The notes under the pieces were generated by a model. That model did no database searches, was not told the DNA's origin, and saw nothing but the letters and a program-made list of their open reading frames with translations. A stretch of 64,000 nt of DNA from Terriglobia bacterium (lineage in GTDB: Bacteria; Acidobacteriota; Terriglobia; Terriglobales; Acidobacteriaceae), in the NCBI GenBank assembly GCA_020072645.1, contig JAIQGK010000001.1, positions 372,001 through 436,000 on the forward strand, written 5' to 3'. Position numbers and translations under genes: made by a program. Shown in pieces: positions 1 through 8,151 of the stretch. Numbering within the stretch: the stretch's first letter is position 1; every line of letters starts with the position of its first letter.

Positions 1-225
1 CAGGATACCTACGTCGGTGTTTCCGTGAACGGGCACGCCCTCAATACTGGCTTCAATCCCAAGGACTTCGCGTATGGCCGTGCGGAAGGCAAAATAGTGG
101 ACCGCGTCCCGGCTGTTAAGCAGCGTGCCGTCAATATCGAAGAGAAAAGCATCGGAGCTGTCCCAGCGGAATCCGGGACGCACGAACGCTCTTCCTCCAT
201 CAGTATCTGGAGCCAGGTTTGACAC
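1..225 (-). CDS. HAD-family hydrolase (phosphoglycolate phosphatase-like), 3' part outside the window
   Basis: The first 75 codons of a minus-strand gene run off the left edge. Read from a GTG at 225, residues 25-33 are AFLFDIDGT, followed by LLNSRDAVHYF. This is HAD motif I, with the nucleophile Asp and the general acid/base Asp two residues later. Enzymes of this kind remove phosphate from small phosphorylated metabolites in the cytoplasm; the substrate cannot be told from this piece. An in-frame TGA lies five codons upstream, so the GTG at 225 or a later GTG is the start; no clear Shine-Dalgarno is visible. The cap and motifs II-IV are missing because of the window edge. Confidence 0.82.
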   Translation of the reverse strand, partial: MSNLAPDTDGGRAFVRPGFRWDSSDAFLFDIDGTLLNSRDAVHYFAFRTAIREVLGIEASIEGVPVHGNTDVGIL

Positions 226-260
226 GTTAAATTGGATTCAATTTCAGGGAGAGCCGCGTG

Positions 261-542
261 CTAGCGAACCAGCTTTTGTTTGTCCAGCAGCGCCGGCTTT
301 TCGCTCCGTACAGGCCGCCTTCCACCATCGCGGAGCTGGCGCACATCCAGCTTCAACTCAGTGATCGTCCGGCTGAGTGTGTTACGGTGCATGCCCAATT
401 CACGGGCGGCTTTGCACTGGTTTCCCCGGTTCTGCTGCAGGACGTTCATGATGAAGCGCTTCTTAAATTCCCGCACGGCTTCAGAGTAGAGAATGCCGCT
501 GCTATACATTTGCGCTACGAGTGCTTCGAGCTGGTCCTTCAC
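261..542 (-). CDS. Small Fis-type helix-turn-helix regulator
   Basis: 93 residues starting at a GTG with AGGAGA five bases upstream. The middle (about residues 33-68) reads NVLQQNRGNQCKAARELGMH followed by RNTLSRTITELKL, the HTH_8/Fis DNA-binding fold in which glycine-asparagine and the AARELG...RNTLSR helices are typical. It is about the size of Fis (98 aa) and has no sigma54 AAA+ or receiver domain, so it is a free-standing DNA-binding protein, probably a nucleoid or promoter regulator. The C-terminus is a basic, probably disordered tail. It is followed on the same strand after 35 bp by the HAD gene and preceded by cvpA. Target genes are unknown. Confidence 0.85.
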   Translation of the reverse strand: MKDQLEALVAQMYSSGILYSEAVREFKKRFIMNVLQQNRGNQCKAARELGMHRNTLSRTITELKLDVRQLRDGGRRPVRSEKPALLDKQKLVR

Positions 543-575
543 AGAGTCTCCTCACTTTCCAGATGCGCCAATCTT

Positions 576-604
576 TTGTTTGTGTCGCTTCGCCTCAAAC
601 CACC
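576..604 (-). repeat. Dispersed repeat D, degenerate copy
   Basis: On the minus strand this reads GGTTTGAGGCGAAGCGACAC. It is a diverged copy of the GCGGTTTGGAGCGAAGCGAC repeat seen at 11957-11984, 12389-12415, 31766-31798 and 34811-34841. It lies between cvpA and the Fis-like gene. Confidence 0.5.
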
Positions 605-643
605 AACAGCTTTCTTGGCATGGTGTTCGGCCTCGCGACTTAT

Positions 644-1177
644 TCACTTCTTTGTCGCTCCCGGACTGGGCCCACCGCGGAGTTTGATGATTCCAGCGCG
701 AAACTTCTCGCGGACATCGGACGGCGCCAGCCAGCTTGCGCCACGTCCCGCCACCAGAAAGTATCCTGCCAGTTGTGAGCCAGACAGCTGTTTCGACTCA
801 GGTACAAAAGCCGTAATCGCCATTAACCCGGCAGTCACGATCACCATGCCGCGAACAAAACCAAACGCCGCTCCCAGCGCGCGATCAACGGATCGGAGTC
901 CTGCTTCGTGCACCATCCAGCGGGCTATCCTTGCAAGAGCGCCCGCCAGCAGGACCACCGACACAAAAATCGTAAGAAAGCCCGCCAAGTCCGCAAATGC
1001 GGGCAACTTGACGTACTGCAAATACCACGGGGAAAGCTTGCCGTACCCCCACGCCGCCAGCAAATACCCCACCACTGCACCTGCCAGGCAGATAACTTCA
1101 AAAAAGAACCCCTGGGCCGCTGCCAGAAGGGCCGATAAGAGCATGATCACGAGGATGATCCAATCAAGCGCATTCAT
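644..1177 (-). CDS. cvpA: CvpA family inner-membrane protein
   Basis: 177 residues starting MNALDWIILVIMLLSALLAA, with four predicted membrane helices (about residues 5-20, 26-45, 63-83, 103-122) and the CvpA-typical RSVDRALGAAFGFVRG segment around residues 95-110. CvpA proteins are small membrane proteins first linked to colicin V production and often found beside purine genes; they matter for envelope homeostasis, but their molecular function is not settled. Here the start lies 12 bp after the purC stop on the same strand, so the two are probably one transcript. The tail after residue 160 is basic and short. Confidence 0.9.
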   Translation of the reverse strand: MNALDWIILVIMLLSALLAAAQGFFFEVICLAGAVVGYLLAAWGYGKLSPWYLQYVKLPAFADLAGFLTIFVSVVLLAGALARIARWMVHEAGLRSVDRALGAAFGFVRGMVIVTAGLMAITAFVPESKQLSGSQLAGYFLVAGRGASWLAPSDVREKFRAGIIKLRGGPSPGATKK

Positions 1178-1189
1178 GCCATCGGCTTC

Positions 1190-2104
1190 TCAACCTGCGG
1201 GCAGCTCGCGTCCCGCTAAAATCCTGTATGCCTCTATGTACTTCTCGCTGGTCTTCCGCGCAACATCTTCCGGCAATGAAGGCGCAGGAGGCTGCTTGTT
1301 CCACTTGATTGCCTCCAGATAATCGCGAACAAACTGCTTGTCAAAGGATTCCTGCGCTTTGCCTGGCGCATATTTATCGGCCGGCCAGAAACGCGATGAG
1401 TCCGGTGTAAGGACTTCATCCGCCAGGATGAGGCCCTGAGACGTCTGCCCGAACTCGAATTTGGTATCCGCGATTATGATGCCGCGACCGGCTGCATAGT
1501 CGGCTGCCGTCTTATAAATCTTTAACGTTAAATCGCGCAACTTCTCTGCCATCTCTTTTCCCGTGCGCTTGGCCATTTCCTCGATCGAGATATTTTCATC
1601 GTGGCCGCTCAGCGCCTTGGTGGCAGGCGTAAAGATCGGTTCAGGCAGCTTGTCAGATTCTTTAAGGCCTGCCGGGAGCTTAATGCCGCAGACCGCGCCG
1701 GTCTGCTGGTACTCTTTCCAACCCGACCCGGAAAGATATCCGCGCGCCACGCATTCAATGTCAATCATCTGCGCTTTGGTTACCAGCATGGAGCGGCCGC
1801 GCAGGTCATCGGCATATTTCTTTAGCGGAGCAGGATACTGGTCAACGCTGGCCGTGACCAGATGGTTCTTGACCACATCTTTCAGGAAATCAAACCAGAA
1901 AAGCGAGAGCTGCGTGAGCACGCGCCCTTTTTCCGGGATACCTGTGGCCAGAACATAATCGAACGCTGAGATGCGATCGGTGGCGACGAACAGAAGTTGT
2001 CCGTTCAGATTGTATAAATCGCGTACCTTGCCGCGAGCATGGAGTGTAAGTTCAGGAAAATCTGTCTGTAGAAGAATTCGGCTTTGTGCGCTTTGACTTG
2101 TCAT
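1190..2104 (-). CDS. purC: Phosphoribosylaminoimidazole-succinocarboxamide synthase (SAICAR synthase)
   Basis: 304 residues. Joins CAIR and aspartate using ATP to give SAICAR, step 8 of IMP synthesis, in the cytoplasm. Recognisable blocks are [12 protein letters not shown] near the N-terminus (nucleotide-binding loop), [10 protein letters not shown] around residue 124, and [10 protein letters not shown] around residue 210, matching the two SAICAR synthetase signatures. Its length is that of the longer, ~300-residue form rather than the ~240-residue form of E. coli. It has its own promoter (2130-2157) and is followed at 12 bp by cvpA. Confidence 0.97.
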   Translation of the reverse strand: MTSQSAQSRILLQTDFPELTLHARGKVRDLYNLNGQLLFVATDRISAFDYVLATGIPEKGRVLTQLSLFWFDFLKDVVKNHLVTASVDQYPAPLKKYADDLRGRSMLVTKAQMIDIECVARGYLSGSGWKEYQQTGAVCGIKLPAGLKESDKLPEPIFTPATKALSGHDENISIEEMAKRTGKEMAEKLRDLTLKIYKTAADYAAGRGIIIADTKFEFGQTSQGLILADEVLTPDSSRFWPADKYAPGKAQESFDKQFVRDYLEAIKWNKQPPAPSLPEDVARKTSEKYIEAYRILAGRELPAG

Positions 2105-2129
2105 GGCAGAAATACGTGGGCGAGGACGT

Positions 2130-2157
2130 ATTCTAGCCTCTCAACTATTTTTGTCAA
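2130..2157 (-). promoter_or_regulatory. Sigma70-type promoter for purC-cvpA
   Basis: On the minus strand TTGACA (2157-2152) is followed after 16 bp by TAGAAT (2135-2130). The predicted start of transcription is about 20 bp before the purC ATG at 2104. This is the clearest -35/-10 pair in the window; no PurR-type operator is visible. Confidence 0.7.
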
Positions 2158-2451
2158 CCGTGGAAATTACAAATTTCAAACATGCAAATGAATACACTGC
2201 GCAAAAAAAAGCCGGGAATTGCACAAGCCGTGAAACCCGCATGAATCAAGGATTTTCTTGCATTGATTTTCACGGGACTTTGTAGTACCGGTTACTAAAA
2301 ATTAAACGTGCGCCAAAAAATATTTTTTCAAAATACAAAAATATCGATCTCCAGAATTTCGCGGCGCATCTGGCTGCGGACTGCAATTGAATGCCGATTC
2401 AGAAAATGCGCTTGACGAGGAAAAAAATCTTTGAGCCAGTTCAAAAGAAAA
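2158..2451. other. Intergenic stretch without a gene
   Basis: Between the purC promoter and the end of the L,D-transpeptidase gene. It is AT-rich, with a short AAAAATATTTTT palindrome near 2317-2330. I see no credible ORF, RNA gene or GC-rich terminator hairpin. Confidence 0.6.
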
Positions 2452-2955
2452 CTACGGGCGGATCTCGACAGTGGTTCCCACCGGAACCAGCTTCCAGATT
2501 TCTTCAATCTCAGCGTTGGTGACGGCGATGCAGCCATCGGTCCAGTCGGTTTGGCGGTGCAATGGCCCCAGATAGGCAAATGGCCTGGCGAGTCCATGAA
2601 TCATGATTGCGCCGCCTGGTCGTGCACCGAGGCTGCGCGCCCTTTGTTGATCTGCCGCGCTGGGATAGGAGATGTGTAGCGACAAATGGAACTGGCTATG
2701 CTGGTTCTTTGCATCGATCATGTAATCGCCCTCGGGTGTTTTATGATCGCCCTCAACCCGTTTCGGGCCGATAGGGACCGATCCAAGAGCCACTTTATAG
2801 GTCTTGAGAACTTTGCCCCCGTTGAGCAGGGTCATTGTGCGAGCAGATTTCAAGATGACAATTTTATCGGCCTGAATTGAGGGAGCAGCTACCGCACAAC
2901 ACAGTTCCAGGATGAGGAGAACTGTGAGCTGAATGCGGCGGTCCAGAATAATCAC
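2452..2955 (-). CDS. Exported L,D-transpeptidase family protein (YkuD domain)
   Basis: 167 residues from a GTG start. Residues 8-28 form a signal peptide, so it acts in the periplasm on peptidoglycan. The catalytic YkuD motif is complete: His120-Gly121 in IMIHGLARP and, 21 residues later, Asp140-Gly141-Cys142 in WTDGCIAVTN, with Cys142 as nucleophile. Such enzymes form 3-3 crosslinks or attach proteins to the wall; some members only trim or amidate, and the exact reaction cannot be read here. No LysM domain is present. The GTG lies 8 bp after the smc stop codon without a clear Shine-Dalgarno, which suggests translational coupling to smc. Confidence 0.9.
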   Translation of the reverse strand: MIILDRRIQLTVLLILELCCAVAAPSIQADKIVILKSARTMTLLNGGKVLKTYKVALGSVPIGPKRVEGDHKTPEGDYMIDAKNQHSQFHLSLHISYPSAADQQRARSLGARPGGAIMIHGLARPFAYLGPLHRQTDWTDGCIAVTNAEIEEIWKLVPVGTTVEIRP

Positions 2956-2963
2956 TTAGACGT

Positions 2964-5900
2964 TTACGCCGACGCTGCTCTTTGAATTCCGCTTTCCGCG
3001 CCAAACTTCACGGAGACGATCTTTGATACGCCCGGCTCCTGCATCGTCACTCCATACATCACTGGCGCAATCGACATCGTTTTCTTGCTGTGCGTGATGA
3101 TGATGAACTGTGTCTGCACGGCCATTTCCCGGATCAGTTCCGTGAAGCGGCCGATGTTAGCTTCGTCCAGCGGTGCGTCCACCTCGTCTAAGATACAGAA
3201 CGGGCTGGGCTGATACTGGAAGATGCCGACCAGCAGTGACAGAGCGGTGAGCGCTTTTTCACCGCCGGAAAGCAGCAGTACGTTTTGCAGCTTCTTGCCC
3301 GGAGGTGAAGCCACCACGTCAATGCCGCTTTCGGCTGTGTTCACTTCGTCCGTCAGGCGCATGAAGGCCTGTCCGCCGCCAAAGAGCTTGCGGAAGGTAA
3401 ACTGGAAATTCTCATTGATGCGGTCAAACGCTTCCTGGAATTTCTGGCGTGAGAACTCGTCGATCTCCTTGATGGTGGCCTGCGTGTTCTCAATGGACTC
3501 CAACAGGTCCTTGCGCTGCGTCTCCAGAAACTGGTGGCGCGTCTCGGTCTCCTTGAATTCTTCCAGTGCCATCATGTTCACCGGACCCATGTTGTCCAGC
3601 TTCGTACGCATCTCGCGATAGCTATTTTCATCCAGCGCAAGCTGCTCGCCTTCCACCAACGGAATTTCTGTGTTGGCGCGGAGGTCGTCTGCGCTGATGC
3701 CGAGCTCGTTCAAGCAGGATTCAGCCATGTGCGCCAAGTCAGACTGCAACTTGGCCAGCAGCGTGCCGATCTCACTCTTGCGCTCACGCGCGGCGTCCAA
3801 TTCAATACGTGCGGCTTTCAGTTCTTGATCGATTTCGGCAATACGTGCGCGGACCTGGTCAGACTCATGCTGAAGCTGTACTCCGGTGGCTTCCGCCGCA
3901 GCTTTTTCAGTGCTCAGCGCTTCCAGACGGTCCGCGATTTGCATGTTCTCCGCTTCGCGCTGGACTTTCTCTGCAGCCGCAGAATGGATCTGCGTCTGCA
4001 ATGACTCGACCCGCTGCTTGGCTTCGGCTGCCAGTGCTTCAATCCGTTCCAGTGCAGATGCCGCTGTGCGGCGACGCTCTTCCACCACAGCGAGATGCGC
4101 CGCAGCTTGTGAAGCAGTCTGCGCGGCTTCGTCACGCGCCGTCTTCAAGGAGACTAACCGTTGCTGCGCGACCTTCATCTCGTCTTCCAGCGCCTGGCGT
4201 TTCTGTTCCAGCGCTTCCGCCTGTTCGCGCTTCTTTGCGACAACAAGTTCTTTCTCGTTCCGGGCTGACCGCGTCCGCTCAATCTCCAGGCGATAGGTGT
4301 TCAGGCGCTGTTCCGTGCGCGCCAGATCAGACTCCATTTGCTTGAGGGCATGGCCCGAGGTAAGGGCCTGCTTTTCCGCCTCGCGGCGCTCTTCTTCCAG
4401 CGTGCTCAGCAGCTTACTCAGTTCTGTGAGTTCACGGCCAAGAGTCTGCACACGCGCCTGCTCGTTCCGGATTGCCGCTTCCAGGTCAGAAGCGATCTTG
4501 CCAATCTCACGCAGTTCGCGCTTGAGCGAAAGAGGACCTTCTTTGCGCTGCTTGCCGCCTGTCACCGTTACGTTGTGGAAGCACTCGCCGGTGGCGGAGA
4601 GGAAATATGCGTCGGGGTTTTCCAGCGCCAGGTTGCGGGCAATGCTGGCGTCGGCGGTAATGTAGCCATCGCGCAGCTTGGGCAGCACAACTTCAAGCGA
4701 CCGGCCAAAGCCATCCAGCACGCGGATGCAGTTCTTTAGTGAGACGAGTTCTTCTCGCCGCTCCGAAGTCGGTGGCGGCGCGTCACTGGCGGCGAAGGAA
4801 AATTTGGCTTGCGCGTCTTCAGGATGGACAAGGAAAGTCGCGCGGCCGTCAACGTCTGATTGAAGCAGACGCATGCCTTCATTGGCCGAATCCCAGGACT
4901 TGACCACGACGTAATTTAGTTCGTCGCGCAGGAATTCTTCCACCACGCCTTCATAACGGGTTTCGACTTCAAGGAAGTCTGCCAGCACGCCGGCAGGGGT
5001 GAATCCATGGCCCATGGCGTTCGACTGGAACAGGCGCTTTACGGATTCCGTGGAGTAGCCGTGCTCATTGATCACCGATTCCAGCGAGCTTTTCTTGCCC
5101 AGAGCAGTAGCATACTCGGCGCGAAGAGTATCAAGATTGCGCTTGCCATCTTCTTCCTCCTTGCGCTTGCTTTCAATGAGCCCGCGAATCTCCTGGATAC
5201 GAGTACCCAGAGCAGCGGCGGTTTGCGTGATGGTTTCAAACTCAAAAGCGATCTGTCCGCGCTTGCCGCCGAAGCTTTCAATGTCAATCTGCGCGGCGGT
5301 AGCCTCGCGCTCAAGCCGCATGGCTTCGCGATCCAGCGCGGTCATGTGCTCTTCTGCCTGGATCACCTGATTACGCACCTGCGAGGCCGAAGACATGGCT
5401 TCCATTACGTTCTGGCGGCGCGCTTCTTGCTGGCGTTCAAGATCGGAGAGGGCAGTGGCCGCGTCCTGCGAAGACTGCTGCGCCGCTTGCCATTCATGCT
5501 GTGCTGCGGCAACTTCAGAAGCCGCGGATTCGGCAAAGCTGCGGTTGGTTTGCACTTCTTCAGTCAAGGAAAGCAATTGCGCTTGCGCACGCTCGAGTTC
5601 GGCTTGGGCTGCTGCAGAACGCGCGTCCAGCTCAGCGCAACGCTCCTGGTTCGATCCACGGCGGGAAATAGCGCGCTCAGTCTCAACGGCCAGGGCATTC
5701 ATTGTCTGGCTGTTGTGCGCGATCTCGCTTTCAATGGCGTAGCCGCGTTGCGTGCGCTCTGAGAATTCTGTTTCTTTGGCGCTCACGGCCTCGGCATGTC
5801 CGCGAATCTCTTCGCCAACGGCTTCCAGCGAATCGTTCAGCCCGGCTTCATCGCGGCCCATCTGGGCGAACTTGCTGGCCAGCACCACGCGCAGCTTTTC

Positions 5901-6923
5901 TTTCATCTCGTCGCGCAGGCGGGCATAGCGCTCAGCCTTGGAGGCTTGGCGCTTGAGCGAGTTCATCTGCTTTGTGACTTCGTCAAAGATGTCATTGATG
6001 CGGGCCAGATTGAGTCGCGACTGTTCCAGCCGTGCTTCCGCCAGCCGCTTTTTGGTCTTGAACTTGGTAATGCCGGCGGCTTCTTCAATGATGGCGCGGC
6101 GATCATACGGCTTGCTGCTCAGGATCTGGCCAATACGGCCCTGTTCGATGATGGCGTATGACTCCGGCCCCAGGCCGGTGCCCATAAAGATGTCCTGAAT
6201 GTCACGCAGGCGGCAGAGCTTGCCGTTTAAGAGATATTCGCTTTCGCCGGTGCGGAACAGTCGCCGCGTGACCATGATTTCGCCTTTGGCGAATGCCATG
6301 GGCTTGAACTTGCGGCGGCGGATCTTGAGGACCACAGCGCCGTTGGTCTGCGCGGCTTGGGCATCAGCTACATCGGGCTCGGTCGAAGCTGGTTGTCCTG
6401 CCGTTGCTTGTGGCGATCCTTCCTGCGTCGCATCTGCGGTGCTTTCTTCGGCTACAGCAGTAGCTTGAGCATCCGACGGCTCGCCTTCCATGCCCTCTTT
6501 CCAGTCGAGTGGACCGGGCTGCACTTCCGCGACGTGGGCTTCAGTGGCTTCAGCGGCATTGGCGCGGACAGAAGCCTCATCCCAATCGTCTTCTGACGGC
6601 ATGTCATCCCGGACGTCGATTTCTGGCTGGGCGCTGACCTCGCCCTCATACACCTGGGGATCAATCAGCGTGAGCGACACTTCAGCCATGCCGGTGGGCT
6701 TGCGGTCGCGCGTGCCGGCAAAGATTACGTCTTCCATGCGCACGCCGCGCAGGCTCTTGGCGGACTGCTCTCCCAGCACCCAGGAAATGGAGTCAGAGAT
6801 ATTGGACTTTCCGCACCCGTTGGGACCCACCACGGCGGCAATACCTTCGCCCGGAAACTTCAGCTCCGTGCGGTCACAGAAGGACTTGAATCCAAGGATT
6901 TGCAGCTTCTTAAGTTTTAGCAA
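2964..6923 (-). CDS. smc: Chromosome segregation protein SMC with an acidic insertion in the head domain
   Basis: 1319 residues from a TTG start with AAGGAG upstream. The SMC ATPase organises and segregates the chromosome, usually with ScpA and ScpB (not in this window). Walker A is GPNGCGKS at residues 33-40; the hinge lies around 625-780 between two long coiled coils; the C-terminal head carries LLSGGEKALTALSLL and FCILDEVDAPLDE. Bacterial SMCs usually have about 1170-1200 residues. The extra length comes mainly from residues ~90-212, a low-complexity Glu/Asp/Ala/Thr-rich stretch placed between the first head strands and the TRRLFRTGESEYLLNG block. The reading frame is intact on both sides of it. 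The L,D-transpeptidase gene follows directly. Confidence 0.97.
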   Translation of the reverse strand: MLKLKKLQILGFKSFCDRTELKFPGEGIAAVVGPNGCGKSNISDSISWVLGEQSAKSLRGVRMEDVIFAGTRDRKPTGMAEVSLTLIDPQVYEGEVSAQPEIDVRDDMPSEDDWDEASVRANAAEATEAHVAEVQPGPLDWKEGMEGEPSDAQATAVAEESTADATQEGSPQATAGQPASTEPDVADAQAAQTNGAVVLKIRRRKFKPMAFAKGEIMVTRRLFRTGESEYLLNGKLCRLRDIQDIFMGTGLGPESYAIIEQGRIGQILSSKPYDRRAIIEEAAGITKFKTKKRLAEARLEQSRLNLARINDIFDEVTKQMNSLKRQASKAERYARLRDEMKEKLRVVLASKFAQMGRDEAGLNDSLEAVGEEIRGHAEAVSAKETEFSERTQRGYAIESEIAHNSQTMNALAVETERAISRRGSNQERCAELDARSAAAQAELERAQAQLLSLTEEVQTNRSFAESAASEVAAAQHEWQAAQQSSQDAATALSDLERQQEARRQNVMEAMSSASQVRNQVIQAEEHMTALDREAMRLEREATAAQIDIESFGGKRGQIAFEFETITQTAAALGTRIQEIRGLIESKRKEEEDGKRNLDTLRAEYATALGKKSSLESVINEHGYSTESVKRLFQSNAMGHGFTPAGVLADFLEVETRYEGVVEEFLRDELNYVVVKSWDSANEGMRLLQSDVDGRATFLVHPEDAQAKFSFAASDAPPPTSERREELVSLKNCIRVLDGFGRSLEVVLPKLRDGYITADASIARNLALENPDAYFLSATGECFHNVTVTGGKQRKEGPLSLKRELREIGKIASDLEAAIRNEQARVQTLGRELTELSKLLSTLEEERREAEKQALTSGHALKQMESDLARTEQRLNTYRLEIERTRSARNEKELVVAKKREQAEALEQKRQALEDEMKVAQQRLVSLKTARDEAAQTASQAAAHLAVVEERRRTAASALERIEALAAEAKQRVESLQTQIHSAAAEKVQREAENMQIADRLEALSTEKAAAEATGVQLQHESDQVRARIAEIDQELKAARIELDAARERKSEIGTLLAKLQSDLAHMAESCLNELGISADDLRANTEIPLVEGEQLALDENSYREMRTKLDNMGPVNMMALEEFKETETRHQFLETQRKDLLESIENTQATIKEIDEFSRQKFQEAFDRINENFQFTFRKLFGGGQAFMRLTDEVNTAESGIDVVASPPGKKLQNVLLLSGGEKALTALSLLVGIFQYQPSPFCILDEVDAPLDEANIGRFTELIREMAVQTQFIIITHSKKTMSIAPVMYGVTMQEPGVSKIVSVKFGAESGIQRAASA

Positions 6924-7342
6924 CTTCCTACTCCTTCAGGAATGGCCAATGGTCGCACGACTGTGGCTGGCAGGTGCGTTTTTCTCTTTCGGCGCTACCG
7001 GCTGGAGTAGCTAACCCGCGTTCCAGCTAGAGTACCCAGAGAGTTACCGGGGGTCAAGAGCAAAGCCCACAATATGTTGTGGATAAGTGCGCCTGACCAC
7101 AGGATGTCGCACCACTTGTGCAACCAGTGACCAAAACACTCCTGTGAGGTTTTATTTAAGAGGACGGAAGAATCGCGAGAGCTACACAAACTGTAGCGCG
7201 AATGGTGCAGGGAAGCAAGGTGGCTTAAGGCGCGAATTGGTACACCAGAGTGCAAGGGGCTAAAGGATTAAGGTGAATTGATGAGATCGCTGGGATCGCG
7301 CGTGATCGGAAGCGCAAGGCTCAAATGCGGCAAGAGGGGTTT

Positions 7343-7377
7343 ACCCGCGGATTTGCGCAGGTGAGCGCGGATAAAAA
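7343..7377. repeat. Dispersed repeat B, single copy
   Basis: Reads CCGCGGATTTGCGCAGGTGA followed by GCGCGGAT. It belongs to the same family as the facing pair at 44505-44669 and the copy after the cysteine desulfurase gene at 28389-28418. Confidence 0.55.
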
Positions 7378-7391
7378 AGCGGATCATGCAG

Positions 7392-7411
7392 GTCGTCGGG
7401 CAGGCCAAAGC
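7392..7411. repeat. 20-bp direct repeat of the M20 dipeptidase gene
   Basis: GTCGTCGGGCAGGCCAAAGC occurs here and at 8245-8264 inside the M20 gene, in the same orientation, bracketing the PhyH-like gene. On the minus strand both copies encode FGLPDD, and the following residues (LHDP here, NLHAP in the gene) are also alike, so this may be a remnant of a duplicated M20 gene end. Confidence 0.55.
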
Positions 7412-7417
7412 GCTTAG

Positions 7418-8134
7418 CTACGCGATCGCCAATTGCAAAGGCGCAGCGACCGTGTCCCGGGTTGCGTATTCGATGTGAAGCACGCGGCGAGGTTTGTCCG
7501 ATTGGGATTTCGACGAAGCGTGAATAAGGAGAGGTCGCATTACTATGACACCGCCCTGCTCGACCAAGCATGTTACATGCTCTATCTGGCCGACAACGGT
7601 TTCAACCTGCTGATCACTCAAAACACCCTGGCAATGGCTGCCTGGAATCACCCGCAGTGGACCATTTTCCTGGTTCGAGTCATCTAGATGTAGCCGAAGC
7701 GCCACAACCCTTTCCAACGCACTGGCTAGAGCGTGCGCATAAATTATGCCTTCTTTGGTCGACCATGGTCCCCAGCCCGGCGTTTCCTGTCTTTCGCGAA
7801 GTGGCAGGGCGGTGCCCTGATGCCAGGTAATCAGCCAGTTTGCCATCGAGGACTTGTCAAATAGTGTGGCTTTGAAGGGAAAAGCATCGCGGCCTAGAAC
7901 CGACTGTGCGATCCCAAGCAAGCGCAGATCCGCTGCCAGCTCGGCCACAACCGGATTGCTTAATAAATGTCGCACGCCCGCTCTAGTGCGCTGCGATGTT
8001 GACTCTTCTAAACCAAGGAGCAAGCAACGGATGTCTTCAGCAGTTACGACTTGCGGAACAATGGCGCAGCCATCGTCGGCAACGCGAAGAGAGGCAGCGT
8101 TCGGTTCTTCGATCTCCCGATCACGTGCGATCAC
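7418..8134 (-). CDS. Phytanoyl-CoA dioxygenase (PhyH) family protein with His-x-Gly in place of His-x-Asp
   Basis: 238 residues from a GTG, 17 bp after the M20 gene and probably co-transcribed with it. The fold is that of Fe(II)/2-oxoglutarate oxygenases: WHQGTALPLR at 104-113, GWGPWS at 121-125, LRLHLDDSN and NGPLRVIPGSH at 146-167, and MRPLLIHASSKS at 199-210 with the distal iron ligand His205 and a 2-oxoglutarate-binding Arg at 216/217. The proximal motif should be His-x-Asp; here it is His105-Gln-Gly107, with codon GGC (7816-7814) clearly read. Loss of this carboxylate normally abolishes hydroxylation, but it is also how iron halogenases make room for a halide. The substrate is unknown; a decayed enzyme is possible, although the frame is intact. 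Confidence 0.85.
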   Translation of the reverse strand: MIARDREIEEPNAASLRVADDGCAIVPQVVTAEDIRCLLLGLEESTSQRTRAGVRHLLSNPVVAELAADLRLLGIAQSVLGRDAFPFKATLFDKSSMANWLITWHQGTALPLRERQETPGWGPWSTKEGIIYAHALASALERVVALRLHLDDSNQENGPLRVIPGSHCQGVLSDQQVETVVGQIEHVTCLVEQGGVIVMRPLLIHASSKSQSDKPRRVLHIEYATRDTVAAPLQLAIA

Positions 8135-8151
8135 CAGATCACCTGATCCTC

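Larger units (their letters stand above)
6924..7417. other. Intergenic stretch upstream of smc, no convincing gene
   Basis: Holds the smc leader, a single perfect DnaA-box 9-mer at 7078-7086 (judged fortuitous), a copy of the CGCGGAT-type repeat at 7343-7377 and a 20-bp repeat of the M20 gene at 7392-7411. Short open frames here lack coding character. Confidence 0.6.

Noticed and set aside
258-1322. Plus-strand frame of 354 residues
   Set aside because: Mirror of cvpA, the Fis-like gene and the end of purC; low-complexity translation typical of a shadow frame.
7078-7086. Perfect DnaA box (TTATCCACA on the minus strand)
   Set aside because: Single 9-mer without a cluster, AT-rich unwinding region or dnaA/dnaN nearby; about one such match is expected by chance in a window of this size.
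6995-7255. Minus-strand frame of 86 residues upstream of smc
   Set aside because: Cys/Ser/Leu-rich translation without Shine-Dalgarno or recognisable motif in a region that looks non-coding.
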